Shown: positions 52,733-60,799 of the stretch, piece after piece | Layout: the number at the start of each line of letters is the position of its first letter | Numbering within the stretch: the stretch's first letter is position 1 | Assembly: GCA_002724575.1 (NCBI GenBank) | Contig: PBPC01000077.1 | Coordinates: 1-64,000, forward strand | DNA from: Gemmatimonadota bacterium | Lineage (GTDB): Bacteria > Gemmatimonadota > Gemmatimonadetes > Longimicrobiales > Gaopeijiaceae | DNA: 64,000 nucleotides | Reading direction: 5' to 3' | Notes under the pieces: generated by a model | What the model saw: the letters and a program-made list of their open reading frames with translations, nothing else | The model's database searches: none | What the model was told of the DNA's origin: nothing | Position numbers and translations under genes: made by a program

Positions 52733-52778
52733 GAAGACTGCCCCTCCTCTAAGAAAAATGCCGCCTGATTTCTTGAAA

Positions 52779-53000
52779 TCATTCGTTCTTTGTTCTCTGG
52801 CTGGACCGGGAACGTTGGTAAATCAGGGTGAAACAACCCCTCAAGATCATTAGGAATCCCACCCAGCCCCATACCTGCCCTGAGACTCCCTTGGGATCAG
52901 TAGCAAAACCCCAAGCTGTGGTCTCAGCAACCAGAAGACTTCCTAGACATATCAGGATGTAACCCGATCTGGTGGTCCCCTCATACCAAATCCTCTTCAC
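52779..53000 (-). CDS. Small two-helix membrane protein
   Basis: A 73-residue protein starting at GTG 53000, three bases after the stop of the first MORN lipoprotein. It has two hydrophobic segments (YILICLGSLLVAETTAWGF and WGWVGFLMILRGCFTLIY) and a basic tail. No family recognised. Position suggests it is the last gene of the MORN lipoprotein operon and could be its membrane partner. Confidence 0.55.
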   Translation of the reverse strand: MKRIWYEGTTRSGYILICLGSLLVAETTAWGFATDPKGVSGQVWGWVGFLMILRGCFTLIYQRSRSSQRTKNE

Positions 53001-53003
53001 TGC

Positions 53004-53330
53004 TTAGCAGGGGTCGTAAGTAACCGTCTCACCCCATTCCAACCACTCACCACACTTCTCGTTGTCTTTGTACATCCCCTTGTCCCGCAACTGGCCATTC
53101 TCGTGGTAACTCTCAAATAGTCCTTCCTGAACCCCATCCTTATAGGTCGTCTTCTCCCACAGCTGACCGTTGTCGAGATATATCTCTAGAGGTCCGTCTA
53201 TCTCACCATCCTTGTAGGTACCCTTAACTACTAACTGGCCCCCTTCGTAGTAAGTCTCAAAAGGTCCGTCAGGTGGCCCACCGCAGCTCACTACTAGCAC
53301 CAGACCGGCCAGCGATAGAATCCGGTTCAT
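53004..53330 (-). CDS. MORN-repeat (YwqK-like) lipoprotein, copy 1
   Basis: A 108-residue lipoprotein: leader MNRILSLAGLVLVVSC with lipobox, then three MORN_2-type repeats of about 24 residues (for example EIYLDNGQLWEKTTYKDG) and the shared terminus KDNEKCGEWLEWGETVTYDP. Automatic pipelines call this family YwqK antitoxin, but a signal peptide and lipobox argue for an exported structural or binding protein, and no toxin lies nearby. It is the third gene in a tandem array of three paralogues. Confidence 0.8.
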   Translation of the reverse strand: MNRILSLAGLVLVVSCGGPPDGPFETYYEGGQLVVKGTYKDGEIDGPLEIYLDNGQLWEKTTYKDGVQEGLFESYHENGQLRDKGMYKDNEKCGEWLEWGETVTYDPC

Positions 53331-53351
53331 CTCACTACTCCTTCAGGCTCC

Positions 53352-53963
53352 TCAACAGGGGTCGTAAGTAACTGTCTCACCATACTCCAACCACTCACCA
53401 CACTTCTCGTTGTCTTTGTACATCCCCTTGTCCCGCAACTGGCCATTATCGCGGTAGATCTCCCACAGTCCGTCTCTCTCTCCGTCCTTGTAGGTCGTCT
53501 TCTCCCACAGCTGACCGTTGTCATGGTACATCTCCCTTACTCCATCTAGCTCTCCGTCCTTCCAGGTCCCCTTCACCATCAACTGACCATTGTCGTGGTA
53601 CATCTCTCTCGGTCCATCGGGGTTGCCATCCTTGTACGTCTCCCTCGTCTTCAACTCCCCGTTTTCGTGGTAGGTCTCCCATGCTCCATCCAACTCCCCG
53701 CCCCTGTACCTCCCCCTTGTCCTCAACTCCCCGTTTTCGTGGTAGGTCTCAGATGCTCCGTCCAACTCCCCGTCCTTGTACCTCAACTTCAACAACAACT
53801 GACCATTCTCTTGGTACAACTCATATGGTCCGTTGAACTCGCCGTTCTTTAGGGCCCCCTGCGACTCCAACTGACCATTGTCGTAGTAACTCTCGAACGG
53901 TTCGCCTGTCGGGCTACACCCGACCATTAGAACAACACCGATCAGCGAGAGAATCCGGTTCAT
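53352..53963 (-). CDS. MORN-repeat (YwqK-like) lipoprotein, copy 2
   Basis: The longest of the three paralogues, 203 residues with about seven 24-residue repeats (YHENGELRTRGRYRGGELDG is one). The leader MNRILSLIGVVLMVGC has a lipobox. Its C-terminus KDNEKCGEWLEYGETVTYDP nearly equals that of copy 1, with a stretch of about 60 identical DNA bases between 53039 and 53388 onward. The repeat number differs among the copies, so unequal recombination or slippage has changed length. AGGAGT precedes the ATG. Confidence 0.85.
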   Translation of the reverse strand: MNRILSLIGVVLMVGCSPTGEPFESYYDNGQLESQGALKNGEFNGPYELYQENGQLLLKLRYKDGELDGASETYHENGELRTRGRYRGGELDGAWETYHENGELKTRETYKDGNPDGPREMYHDNGQLMVKGTWKDGELDGVREMYHDNGQLWEKTTYKDGERDGLWEIYRDNGQLRDKGMYKDNEKCGEWLEYGETVTYDPC

Positions 53964-53984
53964 CTCACTACTCCTTCAGGCTCC

Positions 53985-54404
53985 TCAACAGGGGTCATAG
54001 GTGACCGTCTTGCCCTCAAACCACTCACCACACTTCCCTCCGTCATTGTAGGCACCCTTCTCATATAACTGACCGCTGTCGTAGTACTCCTCAACTGGTC
54101 CGTCCTCCACACCATCCTTGTAGGTCCCCTTCCTCCTCAACTGACCGTTGTCGTGGTAACTCTCAAACGGACCGTCCCACTTTCCGTCCCTTAGGGAACC
54201 GGTCATTCTTTTCCCCATGTTCTCCCCGAACACAGGACCAGAATAGGGTTGGCCGTCCTCTGGGTTTAGATACAACCCATCGACTCCTCGAAGAGTCCCC
54301 ATATCCCTCGGTTCCAGTTCTTGAAGAGTCTCCATATCCCGTGGTTCCGGTCCACCACACCCCACCACCAGAACCACACCAATCAACGAGAGAATCCGGT
54401 TCAT
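53985..54404 (-). CDS. MORN-repeat (YwqK-like) lipoprotein, copy 3
   Basis: The first gene of the tandem array, 139 residues, with leader MNRILSLIGVVLVVGCGG (lipobox VVGC) and AGGAGG six bases before the ATG. The N-terminal third differs from the others and includes a short repeat (LEPRDMETL / LEPRDMGTL pattern). Then come about two or three MORN units and the family terminus GGKCGEWFEGKTVTYDP. It is probably the promoter-proximal gene for copies 2 and 1 and the small membrane protein. Confidence 0.82.
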   Translation of the reverse strand: MNRILSLIGVVLVVGCGGPEPRDMETLQELEPRDMGTLRGVDGLYLNPEDGQPYSGPVFGENMGKRMTGSLRDGKWDGPFESYHDNGQLRRKGTYKDGVEDGPVEEYYDSGQLYEKGAYNDGGKCGEWFEGKTVTYDPC

Positions 54405-54427
54405 ACTTTACCTCCTAAGACCATCCA

Positions 54428-54459
54428 CCTTCTCAGATTACGTTGACCTCCTGAGAAGG
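54428..54459. promoter_or_regulatory. 9-bp inverted repeat before the MORN array
   Basis: CCTTCTCAG (54428-54436) and CTGAGAAGG (54451-54459) are exact reverse complements with a 14-base spacer, placed about 25 bases before the copy 3 start. Could be an operator or leader hairpin. Confidence 0.45.
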
Positions 54460-54490
54460 ACCAGTTTCACCCTCCGGATGACCCTCAAAT

Positions 54491-54537
54491 ATCCACCTTA
54501 TCCAGTTGGATAAGGTTTGGATAAGGTGGATAAGATC
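54491..54537. repeat. 14-bp inverted repeat with iterated GGATAAGGT units
   Basis: ATCCACCTTATCCA (54491-54504) and TGGATAAGGTGGAT (54518-54531) form a perfect 14-bp stem. The 13-base loop itself contains another GGATAAGGT, and GGATAAGAT follows the stem. Thus GGATAAG occurs three times directly at 10-11 base spacing and once inverted. It lies 34 bases after the stop of the large DUF5916 gene and upstream of the MORN array. It may serve as terminator or as a helical-phase set of protein binding sites. No T-run. Confidence 0.6.
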
Positions 54538-54564
54538 CAATGATACCAACGGTTTTCGGGCTAT

Positions 54565-57321
54565 CTACGGGTTGATCCAGTAGTTCACTTTAATCATCAA
54601 AACATTGTCTGCAGCAATGTTGAACATGTCATCTAGGTCCCTACCCAAATCGAAGGTTCCAACCCACCGCTCAGCTCCATCCTGTCCGTGACCCGTGATC
54701 GAGTTGATCCGACGCTGTTGCCACACAAGGAACAGTGTAGCTCCTGGCCTCCATTCCCACCGAAGCACTGCATTCCCCAGCAAGCTTCGGTAGCTAAAGT
54801 CCCGGTCAGAGACCCGGAAGTTGGCAGCGGGTCCGGCTCCGTCAGGGTCGATATTGTAACGCCCATCTTGGTCCTGAATTACCGTTCCCGCGTCTGTACC
54901 ATAATTCTGGAAGTCAAATGTTCCAGGGGACCGAAATTCTTTCAGTCCACCGTAGTCACCGACTGAGATGAAAGGTTCTACATACAATTGGAGGGAAAGC
55001 CTGGGCGAGAATGTGGCGTTCACTCTGGTCACCATTGAGAACCGTGTCCGGTCCAATTCACCAAACACATACCTGGAGCCAAAGGTCCCAACAGCAAAGG
55101 GGTCCTCAATCCGCTGCATGTATTGAGCTGTCGAATACGACCTGGTATAAGATGGCCCGAAGCTGAACTGCAAGGTCTCTCTGACACGCGCGTTCACATT
55201 CAGCTGTACACTCCTGTTCCAATCCCCGGCTTCGTTCGATCTCCATGAGTATGTGAGCCGGGGGACGACAGCTTTTCTTCCGTCTGAATTGAGATTCACA
55301 TTCCCGGCAAAGCTACCCGGCGAACGCGCCATGGGCCCACCTCTGGTCAAACGATCATCATCGGTCCAGGGATCGATCTGAACCCTCATCGAAGTGCGCC
55401 AGTAGTTAAGGAACTCAAATGAAAGACTACTGTTTACGTTTGCGAAGACCCGCTCACCTGCAAAATTCCAGACAGCGTCTGGACTAATGCTGACATTCCA
55501 GGACCGCAGAATCCTTCCGGGGTCTATCTCATTAAACTGGTAGTGCGTATCGAAGAGAATGCGGTCAGCATGCGACTGGAACCCGATATCATTGACCTCG
55601 AACCCTGGGCCCACGAATGCGATACCGTTCCGCATCGTGAACGTGCCCGCCTGTTTTCCGATATATCCCATCGCGTAATACCCAGTCAGAGATGTGGCGA
55701 ACGGATCCACCTCCAAGTGTCCAGCATCTGGTCTTTGATAGTAGCGGGCTGACGCACGTTGGGTGCGCAAAATTTGCTCTGCATCACCACGCACATAGCT
55801 ACCGGCCAGGGCTCCGCTAAAAAGCCACATCCGATCTGTCGATTCGTGGGCAAAATCGATTCCTCCGGAGTAGGCAGAGGAATGCAATCTGTTGACTAGT
55901 GTTGTTCCTGAGAGGTCACGGTTTACGGCTGTGCCTATCACACCAAACCGAGTGGCTCCTCCCTCTACCTGGCGGCGCAATCTCATAATGAAATTATTGG
56001 CTGCAGGCTCTACTAGAATTTCTTGAGATCTGCCATCAGCAGTCGTATAGGAACCCACCTCTGTTCCTGTAACCGCTTCCATAATTCCTAAGGACCAGCC
56101 ATTGCCAACTTGTCCCGTGACTTTGGCTGCCCCGAGGATCGTTGTGGCATTCGGCACCTGGGAAAAGATGGCATCCGAGGGAGTACGCCCTCTGGGCGAA
56201 CGACCAATTCTTCGTGAGTAGGCTAGCTGCGGTGGCCGGCCAACGCTTCCCATCGGCCCACCTTCACTAAAGCTGAAGATACCCGCTCCTTCCACGAAAA
56301 AAGCGCGTCTTTCAGAGAAGCGTGTCTCAAACGCTGTGAGGTTAATCACCGCTGGATCTAGCTCCACCTGCCCGAAGTCTGGATTAACTGTTGCATCCAA
56401 AGTCAGGTTGGATGCGAGTCGATATTTGAGATCCAGGCCTGCTCCTCCAAAATGATCTGCCCCGCTCCGGTATGGGTTATCAGGACCCAGGCCACCACGC
56501 TTTTCACTTGGCCCGTACTCTCCACGAGCAACAATATACGGGAGCATTTCTAAGCGCTGACCGGGCTGTATCCCTTCGATCCCATGCAGATGACCGAATC
56601 TAGATACCCCTGAGCGTTCTAGGTTCGGAGTAAACGGGAAGGTGGCATTCTCTTGATTCCGATGAATGTTCCGTTCGATCTGGACTCCCCAAACCTGTTG
56701 TTCTTCTGGGCTAAACCGGAGCTGACTGAAAGGGATGCGCATTTCTACAACCCACCCCGAATCAGAAACAGAAGTCGCTAGCTCCCACACCGGATCCCAC
56801 GACGTATCGCCTCTGCCGGTTCCATTCCTGCTTACTGTCGCATCACCTTTCACCCCGGAAGGGTTGGTCCAAAAACGGTAACCGGTTTCGTGATCGTGAT
56901 AACTGTCGATCAGAAATACAAATAAATCTGAATCACCCAATTGAGCATCACGACGTGCTAATCTCGTTGTCACTGGATTCCGATCAGTGAGCTGAGCACC
57001 GATGTAAATCGCATCTTCGTCATAGACGATGCGCACCTCAGTCCTCTCACTTACGGGCTCACCCTCGAATGGCAAAGTCTGGAGAAAGTCTGAAATCGGC
57101 GATACTTGGGACCAAACCCCCTCTTCGAGAAATCCATCAACCGTTAACGGTTCGTCCGCTTGAACTGCTTGGGCGATCGGCGCTGACTCATGATCATAGC
57201 CACCATCCACATCACTACCCTGCCGGTCTTGCTCAACCTGTGATGCCGAGGCTGGCAAAGAAGTCAGAGCCAGGATACCGAGCAAGGTAGAGGTCACCAG
57301 CGAGTGAGACCAAGGGCGCAT
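54565..57321 (-). CDS. Large DUF5916 outer-membrane protein with CBM9-like domain
   Basis: ATG 57321 (MRPWSHSLVTSTLLGILALTSLPASA) gives a proper signal peptide; the track start 57381 is too early. About 918 residues. A CBM9-like domain (LTVDGFLEEGVWSQV, SDLFVFLIDSYHDHETGYRF) is followed by a DUF5916 barrel region. The latter has LTLDATVNPDFGQVELDPAV, FFVEGAGIFSF and a long C-terminal part rich in alternating aromatic strands, ending in VLMIKVNYWINP. This is the larger relative of the 44.2-kb gene. Likely an outer-membrane barrel for binding or uptake of glycans or peptides; the ligand is unknown. Confidence 0.87.
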   Translation of the reverse strand: MRPWSHSLVTSTLLGILALTSLPASASQVEQDRQGSDVDGGYDHESAPIAQAVQADEPLTVDGFLEEGVWSQVSPISDFLQTLPFEGEPVSERTEVRIVYDEDAIYIGAQLTDRNPVTTRLARRDAQLGDSDLFVFLIDSYHDHETGYRFWTNPSGVKGDATVSRNGTGRGDTSWDPVWELATSVSDSGWVVEMRIPFSQLRFSPEEQQVWGVQIERNIHRNQENATFPFTPNLERSGVSRFGHLHGIEGIQPGQRLEMLPYIVARGEYGPSEKRGGLGPDNPYRSGADHFGGAGLDLKYRLASNLTLDATVNPDFGQVELDPAVINLTAFETRFSERRAFFVEGAGIFSFSEGGPMGSVGRPPQLAYSRRIGRSPRGRTPSDAIFSQVPNATTILGAAKVTGQVGNGWSLGIMEAVTGTEVGSYTTADGRSQEILVEPAANNFIMRLRRQVEGGATRFGVIGTAVNRDLSGTTLVNRLHSSAYSGGIDFAHESTDRMWLFSGALAGSYVRGDAEQILRTQRASARYYQRPDAGHLEVDPFATSLTGYYAMGYIGKQAGTFTMRNGIAFVGPGFEVNDIGFQSHADRILFDTHYQFNEIDPGRILRSWNVSISPDAVWNFAGERVFANVNSSLSFEFLNYWRTSMRVQIDPWTDDDRLTRGGPMARSPGSFAGNVNLNSDGRKAVVPRLTYSWRSNEAGDWNRSVQLNVNARVRETLQFSFGPSYTRSYSTAQYMQRIEDPFAVGTFGSRYVFGELDRTRFSMVTRVNATFSPRLSLQLYVEPFISVGDYGGLKEFRSPGTFDFQNYGTDAGTVIQDQDGRYNIDPDGAGPAANFRVSDRDFSYRSLLGNAVLRWEWRPGATLFLVWQQRRINSITGHGQDGAERWVGTFDLGRDLDDMFNIAADNVLMIKVNYWINP

Positions 57322-57454
57322 GATCTTATCGATGAGGATGAAGGTGGGCGTCAGAATGTTCTTGCAGGATGTGAAGTACAATATGAGCGTTTACCTAGCA
57401 GGTAACGGTACTTGAGCGGCGGAGAACCTCCAACGGGTAGGCCTATCCGCGCAA

Positions 57455-57473
57455 CCTAGTTAGGGCAACTAGG
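57455..57473. promoter_or_regulatory. 7-bp inverted repeat in divergent promoter region
   Basis: CCTAGTT (57455-57461) and AACTAGG (57467-57473) around AGGGC lie between the DUF5916 gene and the DUF1295 gene, which point away from each other. A possible operator, but short enough to be chance. Confidence 0.3.
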
Positions 57474-57542
57474 AACTCCTGACAGCTCACTTGTCCTAAG
57501 CAGGTTGTGCACACTTCATCTTAACTGGGCTAGGTTTTTGGA

Positions 57543-58322
57543 ATGAACACAGATGTCGCACTCATTGCAGTCTCAGGCCTGTTCGTCGTGTTGGGCTCAA
57601 TGACCCTGCTTTGGCTCATCAGCTTACGGCTCAAAGACGCTAGCATAGTGGATCCGTTTTGGGGCCCGGGCTTTGCAATAGTAGCGGCTACTTACTACCT
57701 CGTAGACGGCAGATATCTGAGCCGCGGTACTCTGATTTTAGTCCTTGTCACTCTCTGGGCGGCCCGCCTTGGCTACCACCTATATGTTCGAAATAGGCGG
57801 GAGGGTGAAGATCCGCGCTACACAGCCATGCGAAAGGCCCGTGGAAAGCAATTTCCGTTGATTAGCCTGTTCACCATTTTCTGGTTTCAAGCCTTTCTAC
57901 TGTGGGTGATATCCTCACCCATCCTCGGCTCTATAGCCTCACAGGCACCGCTCGGATTCTTTGATATTCTTGGGTCGCTTGTGTTCTTAATCGGGCTAAC
58001 CATCGAATCGATTGCCGACAACCAGCTCACTTTGTTCCGGTCTGTGCCCGCCAACAAAGGTCACGTACTCGACACAGGATTGTGGCGTTATAGCAGGCAT
58101 CCAAACTATTTCGGTGAAGCTATGCTCTGGTGGGGGCTTTATTTGATGGCTGTTGCTGCTGAAGCCTATTGGACTATCGTGGGACCTGCCCTAATTACCT
58201 TCCTACTCCTGCGCTTCTCGGGGGTCCCGATGCTTGAAGAGGGGTTGCGCGCCTCGCGGCCTGGCTACGCCGAATACATCAAACGAACATCTTCGTTTTT
58301 TCTCTGGCCCCCGAAGAACTAG
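57543..58322 (+). CDS. DUF1295 membrane protein (steroid 5-alpha-reductase/isoprenylcysteine methyltransferase-like)
   Basis: A 259-residue integral membrane protein with about six to seven helices. The C-terminal LWRYSRHPNYFGEAMLWWGLYL is the hallmark of DUF1295 and the wider ICMT/steroid 5-alpha-reductase fold, whose His-Pro-Asn-Tyr segment binds the cofactor. IVDPFWGPGFAI near the N-terminus is also typical. Bacterial members may reduce or methylate lipids. No Shine-Dalgarno sequence is visible, and TAGGTT six bases before the ATG may be a -10 of a leaderless message. Single gene. Confidence 0.85.
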   Translation: MNTDVALIAVSGLFVVLGSMTLLWLISLRLKDASIVDPFWGPGFAIVAATYYLVDGRYLSRGTLILVLVTLWAARLGYHLYVRNRREGEDPRYTAMRKARGKQFPLISLFTIFWFQAFLLWVISSPILGSIASQAPLGFFDILGSLVFLIGLTIESIADNQLTLFRSVPANKGHVLDTGLWRYSRHPNYFGEAMLWWGLYLMAVAAEAYWTIVGPALITFLLLRFSGVPMLEEGLRASRPGYAEYIKRTSSFFLWPPKN

Positions 58323-58372
58323 ACTCCTGGGGTCTTCTTAGTTGGCCAGACTTCCCACTGAGTATCGCTTGA

Positions 58373-59737
58373 TTACCTGGTGTAGATCACGATCGCTCCG
58401 TTACCGGCAATTGTACCAAAACGGAAGGAAGCATCAACGGGATTCAGTACTTCAATTCGGTCAATAAAGTTTGGGTCCATATCGATAATTGCTTGCTCCG
58501 GATAAGGCACCGGAACATCATTGATAAACACTGCAGCTGGAGCGCATCCTTGGCCTCCAGATCGCCGACTGACCTCGATGCAGAGACCCGGCCTCGGTAC
58601 ACCAGTAACTGGATCTACCGTAGAAATCTCCCGAATCCGGAGGCCCGGTGCCTGGACGTTCCTGAGTAAGTCTACGGTTGCTGTGGTCCTCGGGAGTAGT
58701 GCATCAATCTCTTCGCGACTTATAAAGTCTGCCCTCTTGGCATCGTTTAGGAGGCTTGTGCGCCCGAAACGGGTTCTGGCCGTAACAACAAGACCATCTA
58801 TTTCAAGGGCTTCGACAGCCAGTCGCACTTCAATATCAACAACTTCTTCACTGAAGATCGTGACAGAGTCTGTTCGCTGCTCGAAGGCAATGTGGTCGGT
58901 CGTCACTAGATGCCGACCAGGAGGAAGGTCGTCTATTATAAAACGGCCCTCTTGGTCGGTGAGCACTAGACCTTGGGTTCCGGCCACTGTGATGGAAGCA
59001 CCCAGTATGGGTTCCCCCGAAGCAAAGTCTTCCACATATCCGCTGAGGGTCCCCTCCGCAGACACCAACATCTCAAGATCTTGGATCTGACCCAAACCTG
59101 CCCCGACTGAGATTACCACGGTCCTTCCCGAGCTTCGGCCGAAGTGAGGCTGGAGATTCATTTCTCTTTCAGCTGGCACGTTGCATATCCGATAATACCC
59201 GCTGTCATCCGTGTTCACCTCGGTTGGCCTACCGATCCCTACACCAAACCTTGAAGTGGCCACTGGCTCCAGGGTGACCAGTGCTCCAGGCATGGGCACA
59301 CCCGTGAGTGAGTCCGTTACAATCCCAGAAACCGCGCCATACCCTGGTCCGGATTGCTCAATTACACACCATCCCGCAAGCAGCGTCGTCTCCGAAGGTA
59401 CTGCGAGCTCAACAGTAATTGTCTCACCACCCTGGAATGTTACCTGCCGTGACGGAGGACTGACTCCTAACTCTTGAAGCCTCGGATGGAAGAATGAGAC
59501 CCAGTGTGTCCCTGCTATAATGCTGTCTAGGGTAAATCTGCCGTCCTGTCCTGACTCAGTTGCTGAGTTGGTGCCGATGACTCCCACTCGGGCCCCAGCC
59601 AACGGGCCCATGGATGTACTGTCGTAGACGATCCCGGTGAGCCCTGCTGTGTTCTGTGCTCTTCCTGGCAGTGTATCCGCTGCAGCCAGAATCAAAAGAG
59701 CAGCCAATACTGCAGTTGAGCGTTCCCAAAGGTTCAT
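58373..59737 (-). CDS. TonB plug-domain protein with three carboxypeptidase-regulatory domains and no barrel
   Basis: A 454-residue exported protein (leader AVLAALLILAAADTLPGRAQ). Three CarboxypepD_reg-like beta domains lie at about residues 32-115, 133-230 and 232-310 (GLTGIVYDSTSMGPLAGARV; GAVSGIVTDSLTGVPMPGALV; GTLSGYVEDFASGEPILGAS). A TonB receptor plug follows (residues ~320-454), ending FGTIAGNGAIVIYTR. The protein then stops, where a TonB-dependent receptor would continue with a ~500-residue barrel; the sequence downstream does not encode one. It may be a stand-alone module. The gene is followed by the DUF1295 gene in convergent orientation. Confidence 0.8.
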   Translation of the reverse strand: MNLWERSTAVLAALLILAAADTLPGRAQNTAGLTGIVYDSTSMGPLAGARVGVIGTNSATESGQDGRFTLDSIIAGTHWVSFFHPRLQELGVSPPSRQVTFQGGETITVELAVPSETTLLAGWCVIEQSGPGYGAVSGIVTDSLTGVPMPGALVTLEPVATSRFGVGIGRPTEVNTDDSGYYRICNVPAEREMNLQPHFGRSSGRTVVISVGAGLGQIQDLEMLVSAEGTLSGYVEDFASGEPILGASITVAGTQGLVLTDQEGRFIIDDLPPGRHLVTTDHIAFEQRTDSVTIFSEEVVDIEVRLAVEALEIDGLVVTARTRFGRTSLLNDAKRADFISREEIDALLPRTTATVDLLRNVQAPGLRIREISTVDPVTGVPRPGLCIEVSRRSGGQGCAPAAVFINDVPVPYPEQAIIDMDPNFIDRIEVLNPVDASFRFGTIAGNGAIVIYTR

Positions 59738-60015
59738 CTGATTCTTGATCTCGTCACAAACACGTTAAGCAAGCTATCTCCTGACTATAACCTAGCCCTC
59801 ACTAGAGCCATCTCAGCCCATGACCATTCGACCAATTCTCGTTGAATATTGCTCAAAAGTCACTCACCAACGATCACCTGATTAATTACACACTCCGTTG
59901 TGGAACAGGCACCGGACCTGGGAATTAGTACCAGCGGTTAAGCGCCAGGGTTCATCGTCGACCTCCAGGTATCCGGGCGGAAGGCACCTTCCTTGCTCTA
60001 ACTTATACGAACCAG

Positions 60016-60705
60016 TTAGCTCCAGATATCGAAGAAATCAACTTTTTCCGACGTCTCAACAGGAGCCCGTGGCGGACTCCCAGCAGTCAAGTAGTGAAGA
60101 AGAATGTTGGCGGCCTCGCCAGCTACGACCTCTATCGGCGCAGGGCCACCAAGAGCCGCCTGGTCTCCCTGAATCATCCCTTCCGCGGCGAGAAGACCCA
60201 GCCTTACCGCAAGATCCGGCTCAGGGTGTGATATTTCACCCTGACACGTAAGCAAGATCTCGGCTACATCCCCTAAGACCCGATCCCGAAATCTATTGTA
60301 GGCCACCCCATTCATCCCTTGTGCCTGATCCAGTGCCTGCAGGTAAACCGCCCTAGATACCCCAATTTCCACCAGCAGGCTTACTGAACTCTCTGCGATA
60401 TCTTGTAAATCGATTTCTGACCAGTTACGAGACCTGATAGCGCTATCCCAACGTTCTAGAGCTTCGTCCCATAACCTCTCGCCAAGGTAATCCAACAGGT
60501 CTTCCTTACCACTGAAGCGAGCATAAAAGGAACCGACGGATGAATGAGCTCGATCAACTACGGTTTGCACTGTGAGGGCTTTATGGCCCTGTTCCCCAAG
60601 AATCTCCAAGGCGGCCTGAACAATACGCTCAAGAGTCTTCCTAGAGCGTGACTGTTTGGGAGGATTAAGATGGTTATCGCCGGACACCGCGCCTACTCGT
60701 GACAA
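60016..60705 (-). CDS. TetR/AcrR-family transcriptional regulator
   Basis: A 229-residue regulator with an N-terminal HTH: RKTLERIVQAALEILGEQGHKALTVQTVVDRAHSSVGSFYARFSGKEDLLDYL in pattern. The C-terminal ligand domain is not assigned. The listed start is TTG 60705, and GTG at residue 7 is an alternative. It lies about 95 bases after the phosphatase gene on the same strand and may be cotranscribed with it. The ~280-base gap downstream, up to the plug-domain gene, shows nothing else that I can support. Confidence 0.9.
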   Translation of the reverse strand: MSRVGAVSGDNHLNPPKQSRSRKTLERIVQAALEILGEQGHKALTVQTVVDRAHSSVGSFYARFSGKEDLLDYLGERLWDEALERWDSAIRSRNWSEIDLQDIAESSVSLLVEIGVSRAVYLQALDQAQGMNGVAYNRFRDRVLGDVAEILLTCQGEISHPEPDLAVRLGLLAAEGMIQGDQAALGGPAPIEVVAGEAANILLHYLTAGSPPRAPVETSEKVDFFDIWS

Positions 60706-60799
60706 AAACTAGAATAAGGATTCTATATAATCTGTCGGCTCCGGCTTCGCAAACCCCAGACCACCTGATTTATGTTGTATTCAGGTTCTCAGCCGCTAT

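Larger units (their letters stand above)
53004..54404 (-). repeat. Tandem array of three MORN lipoprotein genes
   Basis: The three genes share ends and spacing: the stop, the short gap with CTACTCCTTCAGGCTCCTCA on the plus strand, and the next ATG are nearly identical between copy pairs. Each repeat unit is 72 bases long inside the genes. The array looks like recent tandem duplication with later change in repeat number. Confidence 0.85.

Noticed and set aside
53004-54404. Toxin-antitoxin locus (YwqK antitoxin annotation)
   Set aside because: The proteins have lipoprotein leaders and no toxin gene is adjacent; the name derives from MORN repeats only.
58521-59090. 189-residue plus-strand ORF
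   Set aside because: Antisense to the plug-domain gene; Ser/Arg/Thr-rich with no signal or domain.
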